A stretch of DNA of 64,000 nucleotides from Mesorhizobium sp. B2-3-12 (lineage in GTDB: Bacteria; Pseudomonadota; Alphaproteobacteria; Rhizobiales; Rhizobiaceae), in the NCBI RefSeq assembly GCF_006442205.1, contig NZ_VFVR01000009.1, positions 62,001-126,000 on the forward strand, given 5' to 3'. This document shows positions 25,967-36,400 of this stretch, piece after piece. The notes beneath the pieces are model-generated. The model ran no database searches, had not been told where the DNA came from, and saw only the letters and a program-made list of their open reading frames with translations. Numbering within the stretch: the stretch's first letter is position 1; every line of letters begins with the position of its first letter. The position numbers and the translations under genes were made by a program.

Positions 25967-27453
25967 GACGGCTTGTCCTTGAGAAGGTCGGACTGCTTGC
26001 CCTCGAAAAACGGCACGCCGGTCAGGATGCCGCGAAACTCCTCCAGCGGCACGCCCACGGCAACCCCGGTGCCGCTGATCTTGAACTCGCGGATCGTATC
26101 CTCGTGCGGACCGACGCGCTTCTTGACCACCGAGATGGCACGGCGCAGGCGCCCGCCACTTTCGAAGAAGCGCAGCAGCATTATGGCATCGCATAGATAC
26201 GTCATGTCGACGGGAGCGGCCATCTGGCCGATGAGCCCGTGATTGGCCAGAAGCAGGATGGTGACCACGCCCCTCTGGTTGAGGTAAGTCAGGATCTCGT
26301 GCATCTGCAGCAGCAGGTGCTGCTCCTCGGACAGCGCATTGAGATAGCCGGTAAGGCTGTCGATGACGACGATTCTCGCGTCCGATTGCTCCACCCCCGA
26401 CTGGATGCGCGTCGACAGCTCACCAGGTGAAAGCTCGGCCGGATCGACCTGCTCGAGCAACAGGGAGCCGTCATTGACGTAACTGGCGAAATCCATGCCT
26501 AGGCTAGCCGCCCTGGCGAGGAAGATGCGCTTGGTTTCGTCGAACAGCAGCACCAGTACCCGCTCGCCGCGCGCAAGCGCTGCATGGGCGTAGGTGCAGG
26601 CAATGCTCGACTTGCCGATGCCGGAAGGCCCCATCAGCAACGTGCTGGTACCGCGATCGAGGCCGCCACCGATCAGTGCGTCGAGGGAGCTCGTGCTCAC
26701 TGCCGGCGTGCCGTGCTCGCCCAGCTCATGCTCGGAGGCGACAAGCCGGGGAAACACCACGACGCCGCCCGGACGGATGGCGAAATCGTGGAAGCCACCA
26801 CGGATCTGCACACCGCGCATCTTGATGACGCGCAGGCGCCGCCTTTCGCCGCCATAGGCCGGCGAAAGTTGCTCCATTCGAATAACGCCGTGGCTGATCG
26901 AATGCAGGTTGAGATCGTCATGCTCGGCGGTAAGGTCGTCGAGTAGCAGCACGGTGGCGTTGTTGAGCAGAAAAAAGCTTTTCAGCGCCAGCACCTGCCG
27001 GCGGTAGCGCAAGGACCCTTGCGACAGCAGCCGGATCTCCGACAACGAATCGAACACCACCCGGTCGGGCTTTATGCGCTCTATCTCGGCAAGCGCCGAC
27101 TGCACGGTTTCGCCAAGCTCCAGATCTGACGAATGCACCAGGGTCTGCAACTGGGAGGGATCGAGACTGAGCTCGGGCGGCACCAGTTCGAGGATCTCGA
27201 TGCCATTCAGATCCCAGCCATGGCGACCCGCGACCGACAGCAGTTCGCGCCTGCTCTCCGACAGTGTGATGTAAAGGCATGTCTCGCCCTTGCGGGCGCC
27301 CTCGATCAGGAACTGCAGGCCGACGGTCGTCTTGCCGGATCCGGGCCTGCCCTCGACGAGATGCGAGCGGAATTTGGCGTAGCCCCCTCGCAGCACATAG
27401 TCGAGGCCTTCAACGCCGGAAGCGACTGGTGAGGCATCGTCTTCTCTGTCCAC
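25963..27453 (-). CDS. KaiC-like double-domain RecA-fold ATPase
   Basis: A 496-residue KaiC homologue. The start is GTG 27453 with GAGGGG five nt upstream; in-frame codons further upstream fall in the neighbouring gene. CI has Walker A 'GRPGSGKTT' at 35-43 and CII has 'GPSGIGKSS' at 275-283, with catalytic Glu-region 'LLFDETKRIFLARA'. At the positions of Synechococcus KaiC S431/T432 I align T418/Y419 ('PVDMTYLCDAIMLL'), so one phosphorylatable residue is kept. No kaiA or kaiB is in the window. It is translationally coupled to a histidine kinase. The length is near that of cyanobacterial KaiC (519). Confidence 0.9.
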   Translation of the reverse strand: MDREDDASPVASGVEGLDYVLRGGYAKFRSHLVEGRPGSGKTTVGLQFLIEGARKGETCLYITLSESRRELLSVAGRHGWDLNGIEILELVPPELSLDPSQLQTLVHSSDLELGETVQSALAEIERIKPDRVVFDSLSEIRLLSQGSLRYRRQVLALKSFFLLNNATVLLLDDLTAEHDDLNLHSISHGVIRMEQLSPAYGGERRRLRVIKMRGVQIRGGFHDFAIRPGGVVVFPRLVASEHELGEHGTPAVSTSSLDALIGGGLDRGTSTLLMGPSGIGKSSIACTYAHAALARGERVLVLLFDETKRIFLARAASLGMDFASYVNDGSLLLEQVDPAELSPGELSTRIQSGVEQSDARIVVIDSLTGYLNALSEEQHLLLQMHEILTYLNQRGVVTILLLANHGLIGQMAAPVDMTYLCDAIMLLRFFESGGRLRRAISVVKKRVGPHEDTIREFKISGTGVAVGVPLEEFRGILTGVPFFEGKQSDLLKDKPS

Positions 27454-27538
27454 ATTATCCCCTCGTGTTTCGTGAACACCGTAACGGACGTGGGTTGCGA
27501 TGGTTCCCCAGCCGGGAGCGCTCCTAAACACAAACCGG

Positions 27539-29038
27539 TCAGCCCTGGCCCGCCGCCTTAGCCAGCCGCGGACCGGTCTTGACGTCGACGATCTCGGGCC
27601 TGGCGGTATCGACCGCGCCGTCCCAGCCGCCGCCGAGCGCCTTGTTGAGGGCGATGTAGTTGGTCGCCAGCAGGACGCGGCTCTGTAGCAGCGAATCCTC
27701 GGCAGAGTAGAGCGAGCGCTGGGCGTCGAGCACGTCGAGCAGGCTGGTCTCGCCGGCCTTGTAGAGCGTGCCTTCCAGCCGCGCCGCATCGCCATAGGAT
27801 TTCGCCGACGAGGCTAGCTTGCCGATCCGGATACGCTCCTGCGCCAGCGATACGAGCGCGTTCTCGACATCCTCGAGCGCGGTCAGCACCGAAGACCGGT
27901 AGGCGATGAAATACTGGTCGCGCTGCGCCTGAGCCACCTCAACGGCCGCCTTGAGCTGCCCGGCATTGAACAGCGGCACGCTGAGGGTCGGCCCGAAGGA
28001 CCAGCCGATAGAGGAATTCTTGCCGAGATCGCCGAGCTTGTAGGCCGTGGTGCTGATGTCCCCGGTCAGGCTGACCGTGGGATAGCGCGCGGCTTCCGCC
28101 TGGCCGACCTTGGCGGTGTATTGCGCGTATTGCCGCTCGGCCATGAGCACATCCGGGCGCGACAGCAGGATGTCGGCGGGGATGCCGGTCGGGATCGGCA
28201 GCCGTGGCGCCGGGATCGGGGCGCTTCGCTTCAGCCGCTCGCTGAGCGCGGCCGGCGGCCGGCCGGTGAGCACCGAAAGCCGGTGCACGGCCTCGGCATA
28301 GCTTGCTTCCAGTGTCGGCACCGAGGCCTCGGTACTGCTGGCCTGCCCCATCGCCTTGGCGACATCGGCGGCGGTCGCGGTACCCGCCTGCGCCATGGTG
28401 CGCGTGAGTTCGGCGGTCTGCCGTTGCGATGCGGCCGAGCGCCGGGCGAGTGCGATGCGCGCCTGGTAGCCGCGCGCCTGGGCATAATAGGACGCCACGT
28501 CGCCGACCAGCGTCAGCAGCGTCGAGCGCAGTTCCTGCTCGGACGCGTCCACGCCGTAGCGCGCGGCCTCGACGCCCCTGCGGTTGGCGCCGAACAGGTC
28601 GAGTTCCCAACTGGCGTCGAAGCCGGACTGGTACTGGCTGTAAGCGTCGCTGGCGGTGCCGCCCGACGCGGCGGCCGACGTCTTGTTGCGCGTCGCCGAC
28701 GCCGAGCCGTCGGCCGACGGGAACAGCGCGCCGGCGGACTGCCGGTAGCTGGCGCGCGCCTCGCGGATCTTGGCCCTGGCGGTCGCGACATTGAGATTGC
28801 CGGCGACCGCTTCCTCGACAAGCGTGTCGAGCTGCGGGTCGCGCAGGCGCCGCCACCATTGCGAAAGCCGCGCCGGCTGGACGGATTTCGTCGGCTTCTG
28901 GCCGCTCCAGTTTGCCGGCATCGGCAGGATGGGCGTCCGATAGTCGGGACCGACGACGCATCCGGCGAGCATGGCCGCGCTGAGGATGGGCGCAAGGAGC
29001 CGCTTCGCGGCCACCGAGCCACGTTCAAGACCTGTCAT
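27539..29038 (-). CDS. RND efflux outer-membrane factor lipoprotein (NodT/OprM family)
   Basis: A 499-residue TolC-like outer-membrane channel. The start at 29038 has AAGGG nine nt upstream. It has a lipoprotein signal ending 'AAMLAGC' with Cys27 as the lipidation site. 'VVGPDYRTPILPMPANW' opens the mature domain, and two outer-membrane efflux repeats follow ('SQWWRRLRDPQLDTLVEEAV', 'IRIGKLASSAKSYGDAARLE'). It is the last gene of the five-gene pump operon, 11 nt after the second RND permease, and probably serves both pumps. Confidence 0.92.
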   Translation of the reverse strand: MTGLERGSVAAKRLLAPILSAAMLAGCVVGPDYRTPILPMPANWSGQKPTKSVQPARLSQWWRRLRDPQLDTLVEEAVAGNLNVATARAKIREARASYRQSAGALFPSADGSASATRNKTSAAASGGTASDAYSQYQSGFDASWELDLFGANRRGVEAARYGVDASEQELRSTLLTLVGDVASYYAQARGYQARIALARRSAASQRQTAELTRTMAQAGTATAADVAKAMGQASSTEASVPTLEASYAEAVHRLSVLTGRPPAALSERLKRSAPIPAPRLPIPTGIPADILLSRPDVLMAERQYAQYTAKVGQAEAARYPTVSLTGDISTTAYKLGDLGKNSSIGWSFGPTLSVPLFNAGQLKAAVEVAQAQRDQYFIAYRSSVLTALEDVENALVSLAQERIRIGKLASSAKSYGDAARLEGTLYKAGETSLLDVLDAQRSLYSAEDSLLQSRVLLATNYIALNKALGGGWDGAVDTARPEIVDVKTGPRLAKAAGQG

Positions 29039-29049
29039 GTGCAGAACCC

Positions 29050-32000
29050 TTATTGCTGGTTGGCCGTCACCGGCGTTTCGCCCGTATCCTGCCCAGGATC
29101 TGGTTTGGCCACCCTGCCCTTGAAGATGCGCCGTACCGTGACGAACAGCAGCGGCACCATGAACACGCCGATCACGGTCGCCGCGATCATGCCGCCCATC
29201 ACGCCGATGCCGACGGAGTTCTGCGCGCCCGAGCCCGCACCGCTGGCGATCGCGAGCGGCGTGACGCCGAGGATGAAGGCCAGCGACGTCATCAGGATCG
29301 GCCGCAATCGTTGTCGTGCCGCCTCGAGCGTCGCCTCCACCAGCCCCATCCCGGCCGCCTGCCGCTCGATGGCGAACTCGACGATCAGGATGGCGTTCTT
29401 GGCGGCAAGGCCGATCGTGGTCAGCAGGCCGACCTTGAAATAAACGTCGTTGGTCTGGCCGAACAGCGTTGCCGCCGCCAGCGCTCCGAAGATGCCGATC
29501 GGCACCGACAGCATGACCGCGAACGGGATCGACCAGCTCTCGTAAAGCGCGGCCAGGCATAGGAACACGACCAGCGCCGAGATCGCGTAGAGCGACAGCG
29601 CCTGGTTGCCCGAGAGCCGCTCCTGATGCGACAGCCCCGTCCATTCATGCGAATATCCGGGAGGCAGTTGCGCGACGAGTTTGTCGATCTCGTCCATCGC
29701 CGCGCCCGAGCTCACGCCCGCCGCCGCCGCGCCCTGGATCTCGACCGCGGCCGAACCATTGTAGCGTTCGAGCCGGGGCGAGCCGAATGTCCAGTGGCTG
29801 GAGGCGAAGGCCGAAAACGGCACCATGGCGCCGCTGGCATTGCGCACCTGCCATTTGTCCAGATCTTCCGGCTGCATGCGGAAGTTCGCGTCCGACTGCA
29901 TATAGACCGGCTTCACCCGCCCGCGATCGATGAAATCGTTGACATAGTCACTGCCCCAGGCGCTCGACAGCGTGTTGTTGATGTCGGCGAGGCTGACGCC
30001 GAGCGCGCTGGCCTTTTCCTGGTCGATGTCGATGGCGAATTGCGGCTGGTCCTCCTGTCCGTTCGGCCTTGTGGCGGTGAGCAGCTTGCTTTGGGCCGCG
30101 AGGCCGAGAAGCTGGTTACGCGTCTGGATCAGCGCATCATGACCGGCGCCGTTGACATCCTGCAGGTAGAAATCGAAGCCGTTGGTGTTGCCAAAACCCT
30201 GGATCGCGGGTGGCGCAAGCGCGAAGACCTGCGCATCCCGGATCTTGGAGAAGGCACCCATGGCGCGGCGCGCGACCGCTTGCGCCGACAGGGCTGGCGA
30301 TTTGCGCTTGCTGAATTCCTTCATCGGCACGAAAGCGATGCCGACATTCTGCCCGGCGCCGCCGAAGCCGAAGCCGGAAGCGGTGAAGACACCTTCGACC
30401 GCGTCCTTTTCGTCCTTGAGATAGTGGTCGGTCACCTGAGCCAGGACGCGCTCGGTCCGGTCCTGCGTCGCGCCGACCGGCAGCGACACGCTGGTGATCA
30501 GGATGCCCTGGTCCTCTTCCGGCAGGAACGAGCTCGGCAGCCGCGCAAACATCCAGCCCATGGCGATGACGATGGCGAGGAAGATGGCGAGGAAGCGCCA
30601 GGACCGGTTGATGATGCCATGCGAGCCGTCGCGATAGGCCGTCGTGCCGCGGTCGAAGACGCGGTTGAACCAGCCGAACGGGCCGGTCTGCGTAGCATGG
30701 TCCTTGGGCCGCCGCAGGATCGTGGCGCACAGCGCCGGCGTCAGCACAAGTGCGACCAGCACCGACAGCACCATCGCCGAGACGATGGTGACCGAGAACT
30801 GCCGGTAGATGATGCCGGTCGAGCCGCCGAAGAAGGCCATCGGCACGAACACGGCCGACAGCACGGTGGCTATGCCGACCAGCGCGCCGGTGATCTCGTT
30901 CATCGATTTTCGCGTCGCCTCTTTTGGCGACAGATCTTCCTCCTGCATCACGCGCTCGACATTCTCGACAACGACGATGGCGTCGTCGACCAGAAGGCCG
31001 ATGGCCAGCACCATGGCGAACATGGTCAGCGTGTTGACCGAATAGCCGAAGAAGGAGAGCACGCCGAACGTGCCGAGCAGCACCACCGGCACCGCGATGG
31101 TCGGGATGATCGTCGCCCGCAAATTCTGCAGGAAGATGAACATCACCAGGAACACCAGCACGATCGCCTCGGCCAGCGTCTTGACCACCTCCTCGATCGA
31201 CAGCCGCACGAAGGGCGAAGTGTCGTAGGGGTAGACGACCTCGACCCCTTGCGGGAAGGTCGAGCTCAGCCGGTTGATCGTCGAGCGCACCGCCTCAGCG
31301 GTGCTGATGGCGTTGGCGCCGGTCGCCAGGCTGACGGCGACGCCCGCCGCCGGCTTGCCGTTATAGTTGGCCTGCGTCGTATAGCTCTCGGCGCCGAGTT
31401 CGACGGTGGCGACGTCGTTGAGGCGGACCAGCGAGCCGTCCGTCTGGCTCTTCAGGATGATGTTGCGGAACTGTTCGGCGGTCTGCAGCCGGCTCTTGGC
31501 GGTCACCGTGGCGTTGAGCTGCTGGCCCTTGCGCGCCGGCAGGCCGCCGAGCTGGCCGGCCGAAACCTGCGTGTTCTGCGCCTCGATCGCGCTCGCCACG
31601 TCATTCGGCATCAGCGCGTATTTGGCGAGCTTGTCGGGGTCGAGCCAGATGCGCATGGCGTAGCCCGAGCCGAAAAGCTGCGTCGAACCGACGCCTTCGA
31701 CGCGCTTCAGCGTGTCGTTGACGGTAGCGTCGACATAGTCGGCGAGGTCGGTCGAGTTCAGCTTGCCGTCGCTGGAGACGAAGCCGATGACCATCAGGAA
31801 GCCGGTCGAGGATTTTGAAACGGTGATGCCGTTGCTCTGCACCACCTGCGGCAGCTGCGACTGCACCAGCTGCAGCTTGTTCTGCGTCTGCACCTGCGCT
31901 GTGTCGGGGTCGGCCGAACTGGTGAAGGTCAGCGTGATCGAGGCCGAGCCGGTCGAGGTCGACGTCGCCGTCATGTAGTCGAGATTGTCGATGCCCGTCA

Positions 32001-32205
32001 TGCCTTGCTCGATGACCTTGGTCACCGAATTCTCAACGGTCGATGCATCGGCGCCCGGATAGGTGGCGCTGATGTTGACCGTGGTCGGCGCGATCTGTGG
32101 ATATTGCGAGATCGGCAGCGTGGTGAGCGCGAGCAGGCCGCCCAGCATGATCACGATGGCGATCACCCAGGCGAAGATCGGCCGGTTGATGAAAAAAGCT
32201 GACAT
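29050..32205 (-). CDS. RND (HAE1) efflux permease, second of operon
   Basis: A 1051-residue AcrB/MexB-type proton-driven pump. Start 'MSAFFINRPIFAWVIAIVIM' is the canonical first helix. TM4 carries the proton-relay pair in 'AIGLLVDDAIVVVENVERVM' and TM10 the Lys in 'LTTIGLAAKNAILIVEFAIE'. Pore/porter segments such as 'VGSTQLFGSGYAMRIWLDPD' are present. It follows its membrane-fusion protein gene by 4 nt and precedes the outer-membrane factor. Substrates are likely hydrophobic or amphipathic drugs. Confidence 0.95.
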   Translation of the reverse strand: MSAFFINRPIFAWVIAIVIMLGGLLALTTLPISQYPQIAPTTVNISATYPGADASTVENSVTKVIEQGMTGIDNLDYMTATSTSTGSASITLTFTSSADPDTAQVQTQNKLQLVQSQLPQVVQSNGITVSKSSTGFLMVIGFVSSDGKLNSTDLADYVDATVNDTLKRVEGVGSTQLFGSGYAMRIWLDPDKLAKYALMPNDVASAIEAQNTQVSAGQLGGLPARKGQQLNATVTAKSRLQTAEQFRNIILKSQTDGSLVRLNDVATVELGAESYTTQANYNGKPAAGVAVSLATGANAISTAEAVRSTINRLSSTFPQGVEVVYPYDTSPFVRLSIEEVVKTLAEAIVLVFLVMFIFLQNLRATIIPTIAVPVVLLGTFGVLSFFGYSVNTLTMFAMVLAIGLLVDDAIVVVENVERVMQEEDLSPKEATRKSMNEITGALVGIATVLSAVFVPMAFFGGSTGIIYRQFSVTIVSAMVLSVLVALVLTPALCATILRRPKDHATQTGPFGWFNRVFDRGTTAYRDGSHGIINRSWRFLAIFLAIVIAMGWMFARLPSSFLPEEDQGILITSVSLPVGATQDRTERVLAQVTDHYLKDEKDAVEGVFTASGFGFGGAGQNVGIAFVPMKEFSKRKSPALSAQAVARRAMGAFSKIRDAQVFALAPPAIQGFGNTNGFDFYLQDVNGAGHDALIQTRNQLLGLAAQSKLLTATRPNGQEDQPQFAIDIDQEKASALGVSLADINNTLSSAWGSDYVNDFIDRGRVKPVYMQSDANFRMQPEDLDKWQVRNASGAMVPFSAFASSHWTFGSPRLERYNGSAAVEIQGAAAAGVSSGAAMDEIDKLVAQLPPGYSHEWTGLSHQERLSGNQALSLYAISALVVFLCLAALYESWSIPFAVMLSVPIGIFGALAAATLFGQTNDVYFKVGLLTTIGLAAKNAILIVEFAIERQAAGMGLVEATLEAARQRLRPILMTSLAFILGVTPLAIASGAGSGAQNSVGIGVMGGMIAATVIGVFMVPLLFVTVRRIFKGRVAKPDPGQDTGETPVTANQQ

Positions 32206-32209
32206 CGTC

Positions 32210-33490
32210 TCAGTTCCCGGTCGAGGCGGCGGGTTGCTGGCCGGTGGCGGCCATCTTGGATGGGGCCGGCAAGGCCGAGGTCTGACCGCGGTCCTTGATC
32301 TCGCCGGTCGCCTCGTCGATCGTCACTTCGACGCCGGTCGCATCGCCGCCGGGGCGCACGAGTTGCAGCCCCTCGACGATGACGCGGTCGCCGTCGCCGA
32401 CGCCGCTATCGACCAGCCAGTTGTTGCCGACGGTGTTGCGCACGGCGAGCACGCGCGTCTCGACCTTGCCCTGCGCGTTGATGACCATGGCCGTAGCCTC
32501 GCCCTTGGTGTTGCGGGTGACGCCGCGCTGCGGCACGAGAAAACTGTTCTGCGCGACGCCCTCCTCGACCAGCGCCCGCACATACATGCCGGGCAGAAGC
32601 AGGCGGTCGGGATTGGGGAACTCGGCTCTGAGGGCGAATGTGCCGGTGGTCTGGTCGACATTGGCGCCGGCGAATTCCAGCTTGCCGGTCTGCGTGTAGA
32701 TGGTGCCGTTCTCGAGCTTGAGCTTGACCGAGACATTGGGGCCGCTGAACTTCAGCCGCCCTTCCGAGATCGCCTGGCGCAGGTTGAGCAGATTGGTGCT
32801 CGACTGCGTGACGTCGACATTGATCGGATCGAGCGAACGGATCGTGGTCAGCACCGTCTCCTGGTTGGCGGTGACCAGCGCGCCCGGCGTCAGCGTCGAC
32901 TTGTCGATGCGGCCGGCGATCGGCGCGGTGATCGAGGTGCGATCGAGGCTGATGCGCGCGGTTTCGGCGCTGGCCTTGGCGGAAGCCACATCGGCCTGCG
33001 CTTGCGCAAGCGTGGCGGCGGCATCGTCATAATCCTGTTTGGAAACAACGTTCTGCTTCAAGAGGCCGGCATATCTGTCGAACTTGGCTTGCGCGGTGGG
33101 CACCGCCGCCGCCGCCTTCTGCTGCGCCGCGACCGCGCTGTCATAGGCAGCCTTGTAGCTCGCCGGATCGATGAGGTAGAGCGGCTGTCCCGCCGCCACC
33201 TCGCTGCCTTCCTTGAACAGGCGCTGCTGGATGATGCCGTTCACTTGCGGACGCACCTCGGCGATCAGCGATGCCGCCGTGCGCCCCGACAGTTCGGCCG
33301 TGATCGCGACCGATTGCGGATGCAGCGTGACGACGCCGACTTCCGGCTTACCGACACCGCCCATGCCGGCGGGCGCCTTGCCGCCCTCCTGCGAGCAGGC
33401 CGCCAGCAAAAGCGCGGCGGCGCACACCATGCCTGCCCAGGGCGACAGACGGCGCGCCGGCAGCGCAAAATGATTAGACTGGATAAGCAT
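32210..33490 (-). CDS. RND membrane-fusion lipoprotein (AcrA type), second of operon
   Basis: A 426-residue periplasmic adaptor. The chosen start (33490) gives a lipoprotein signal ending 'LLLAACSQEGG' (Cys32). Mature features: 'VRPQVNGIIQQRLFKEGSEV' lipoyl half, a coiled-coil hairpin 'AQAQADVASAKASAETARIS', the second lipoyl half 'RTSITAPIAGRIDKSTLTPG', then the beta-barrel. Its 5' end overlaps the first RND gene by 17 nt and its stop is 4 nt before the second RND gene, so it pairs with the second pump. Confidence 0.92.
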   Translation of the reverse strand: MLIQSNHFALPARRLSPWAGMVCAAALLLAACSQEGGKAPAGMGGVGKPEVGVVTLHPQSVAITAELSGRTAASLIAEVRPQVNGIIQQRLFKEGSEVAAGQPLYLIDPASYKAAYDSAVAAQQKAAAAVPTAQAKFDRYAGLLKQNVVSKQDYDDAAATLAQAQADVASAKASAETARISLDRTSITAPIAGRIDKSTLTPGALVTANQETVLTTIRSLDPINVDVTQSSTNLLNLRQAISEGRLKFSGPNVSVKLKLENGTIYTQTGKLEFAGANVDQTTGTFALRAEFPNPDRLLLPGMYVRALVEEGVAQNSFLVPQRGVTRNTKGEATAMVINAQGKVETRVLAVRNTVGNNWLVDSGVGDGDRVIVEGLQLVRPGGDATGVEVTIDEATGEIKDRGQTSALPAPSKMAATGQQPAASTGN

Positions 33491-36400
33491 GGTCTGGATC
33501 TTTCGCTGGGGTTGCTGTCGCCGCCTGGCGGTCGGCATCGGATCGCTCCACGAGCAGCCGGCCAAGATGGCGGCCAAGGAAGCGCTGCATGTCGTCCATG
33601 AAAGTGTAGACGACGGGCACGTAGACGAGGCTGAGCACGGTCGAGGAGATGAGCCCGCCGATCACGGCGATCGCCATCGGCGCGCGGGTCTCGGCATCGG
33701 CGCCGATGCCGAGCGCGATCGGCAGCATGCCGACACCCATGGCTATCGATGTCATGACGATGGGCCGTGCCCGCTTGCGGGCAGCGTCGAGCAGTGCCTC
33801 GAAGCGGCTCATGCCACGCTCCTTCTGCGCGACCAGGGCGTACTCGACAAGCAAGATCGAGTTCTTGGCCGCGATGCCCATCAGCATCAATATCCCGATC
33901 AGCGGCGATATGCCAAGCGCCTTGCCGGCGATCAACATGAAGCCGAGCGCGCCGCCGATCGAGAGCGGCAACGCCACCAGGATGGTCACCGGCTGCACGA
34001 AGCCGCGGAACAAGAGCACCAGCGTCAGGTACATCAGCAATATGCCGGCGGCGATCGCGGTGGCGAAGCCCGAGAACAGCTCCTGCATGCGGGCCGCGTC
34101 GCCGCGCGACAGCTCCTGCACGCCGGCGGGCAGGTCCCGCATGACCGGCAAGGCGCGGATCGCCGATGTCGCCTGCCCGAGTGTCAGGCCGGAGAGATCG
34201 GCCTCTATCGTCGCGCTGCGGCTGCGTCCGACCCGGGTGATGCTGTTGGGTCCGGCATTGAAGCCGATATCGGCGACGGCGCCGAGCGGCACCGTGCCCT
34301 TGCCGCCGACCAGCGGCAGGACGGCCAGCTTGGCCGGATCGTCGATCGCACCGTCGGGCAAGGTCACGACAACAGACACCTGGCGGTCGCCGAGATTGAA
34401 CTTGGCAAGGCTGGTGTCGGTGTCGCCGATGGTGGCGATCTTCACCGTCGAGGCGATTTCGGTCGGCGTCACGCCGAGCGCGGCCGCCCTGGCGCTGTCG
34501 GGCCGCACGATGAGTTCCGGCTTGGTCGTCGCCGCCGTCGAGGTCGGGTTGATGAGGCCGGGGACCGATTTCATTTGCTCGATCAGCGCATCGCTGGCCT
34601 TCTCCAGCGCCCTGCCATCGTCGCCGACCAGAGTGATCGCCACCTTGGCGCCGGCAAACCCGTCGGCCCCGAACTGGATGCGCGCGCCGGGTATGTCGTT
34701 GAGCTTTGGCGATGCTTGCGCCTCGAACTGCTGCTGGCTGATCGAGCGTTCGCCGCGCGGCTTCAAATTGACGGTGACGTTGGCGCTGCGCACTTCGGCC
34801 GAAGTCGAACCGCGGTTCGGGCCGCCTCCGGACGAGGCCGCCGTGCCGATGGTGGCGAATATGCTGTCGACGGCCGGCTCGCCCTTCAGGCGCTTCGTGA
34901 TGTCCAGCACGACGGCGCTGGTCTGTTCGATCGTCGATCCCGGCTGCAGCTCGACCGAGATCATCGAGCGGCCGCGATCGGTTGCCGCCATGAATTCGGT
35001 CGGCAGCTTCGTCGCCAGGAACATCGAGAAGGCGAAGAAGGCTATGCCGGCGGCAAGCGTGATCCAGCGGTGGTCGAGCGCCTTGCGCAACAGCTTGAGA
35101 TAGGTCGGCACCCAGGCCGGCATGTCGTCCTCGCTGTGGCCGCCGGCGCGCACCAGATAGGCGCCCATCAGGGGCGTGACCATGCGCGCCACCAGCAGCG
35201 AGAACAGCACCGACACGCAGACCGCGACGGCGAAGGAGAAGAAGAATTTTCCCGGTATCCCCGGCATGAAGGCGACCGGCAGGAACACCGCCACGATCGT
35301 CGCCGTGGTCGCCACCACGGCAAGCCCGATCTCGTCGGCCGCCTCGATCGCCGCCCGGTAGGCGCTGGCGCCGGTCTGGCGCATGTGGCGCACGATGTTC
35401 TCGATCTCGACGATGGCGTCGTCGACCAGGATGCCGACCACCAGCGACAGGGCCAGCAAGGTGATGTTGTTGAGCGAGATGTTGAACGCCGCCATGACCG
35501 CGAAGGTCGGGATCAGCGACAAGGGCATGGCGACGGCGGACACCAGCGTCGCCCTGATGTCGCGCAGGAACAGCCAGACGACGCCGACCGCCAGCAATGC
35601 GCCGAGCCACAGCGCCTCGAGCGCGGCGTCGTAGCTCTCCTGCACGAAACCGGACGAGGACGTGACTTCGGTGAATTTCGCCGCGCTGGTCCTGGCGCCC
35701 ACCCGGGCGATGGCGGCGCGCGCGGCCTTGACCACGTCGATCTCGCTCGATCCGACGGAGCGGTAGACGTTGAAGGCGACCACCTGCCGGCCGTCGAGAT
35801 AGGCCGCCTGGCGCGGTTTTTCCCAACTGTCGACGACCCGGCCGAGATCGGAGAGCTTGACGTCGCCGGCGCCCGACAGCGCGATGCGCGTGTCGGCCAG
35901 CGCCTCGACGGTTCCGGCACTGGCCAGCGTACGGACCGACTGCTCCTGGCCGCCGACGCTGGTGCGGCCGCCCGGCTGGTTGACGTTGTTGGAGGCGAGC
36001 GTCTGGCTGACATCGCCGGCGCTGATGCCGAGCGCGGCGAGACGGTCGGGATCGAGTTCGACGCGGATGACCCGGTCGACGCCGCCCGAACGGGTGATCT
36101 TGGAAACGCCGTCGACGCCGAGCAGCGCCTTGGCGACATCATTGTCGATGTACCAGCTCAGCGCGTCGGGCGACATTGCGGGGGCCTCGACGACATAGGT
36201 CAGCACCGAATTGCCCGTCGCATTGACCTTGGCCACGACAGGCGACTCGGCCGCCGCCGGCAGGCTGGACTGCACTTCCGAAACAGCGTTGCGCACGTCG
36301 TTGGCGGCCGTCTCGGGGTCGGTGCCAAGCGTGAACTCGACCGTGGTGACGGAAGAGCCTTCGCTGATCGAGGTCGAGACGTCGTCGACGCCTTCGAGCG

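Noticed and set aside
29626..31818. 730-codon plus-strand frame opposite the second RND permease
   Set aside because: Shadow of the RND gene; no start signal and no recognisable motif.
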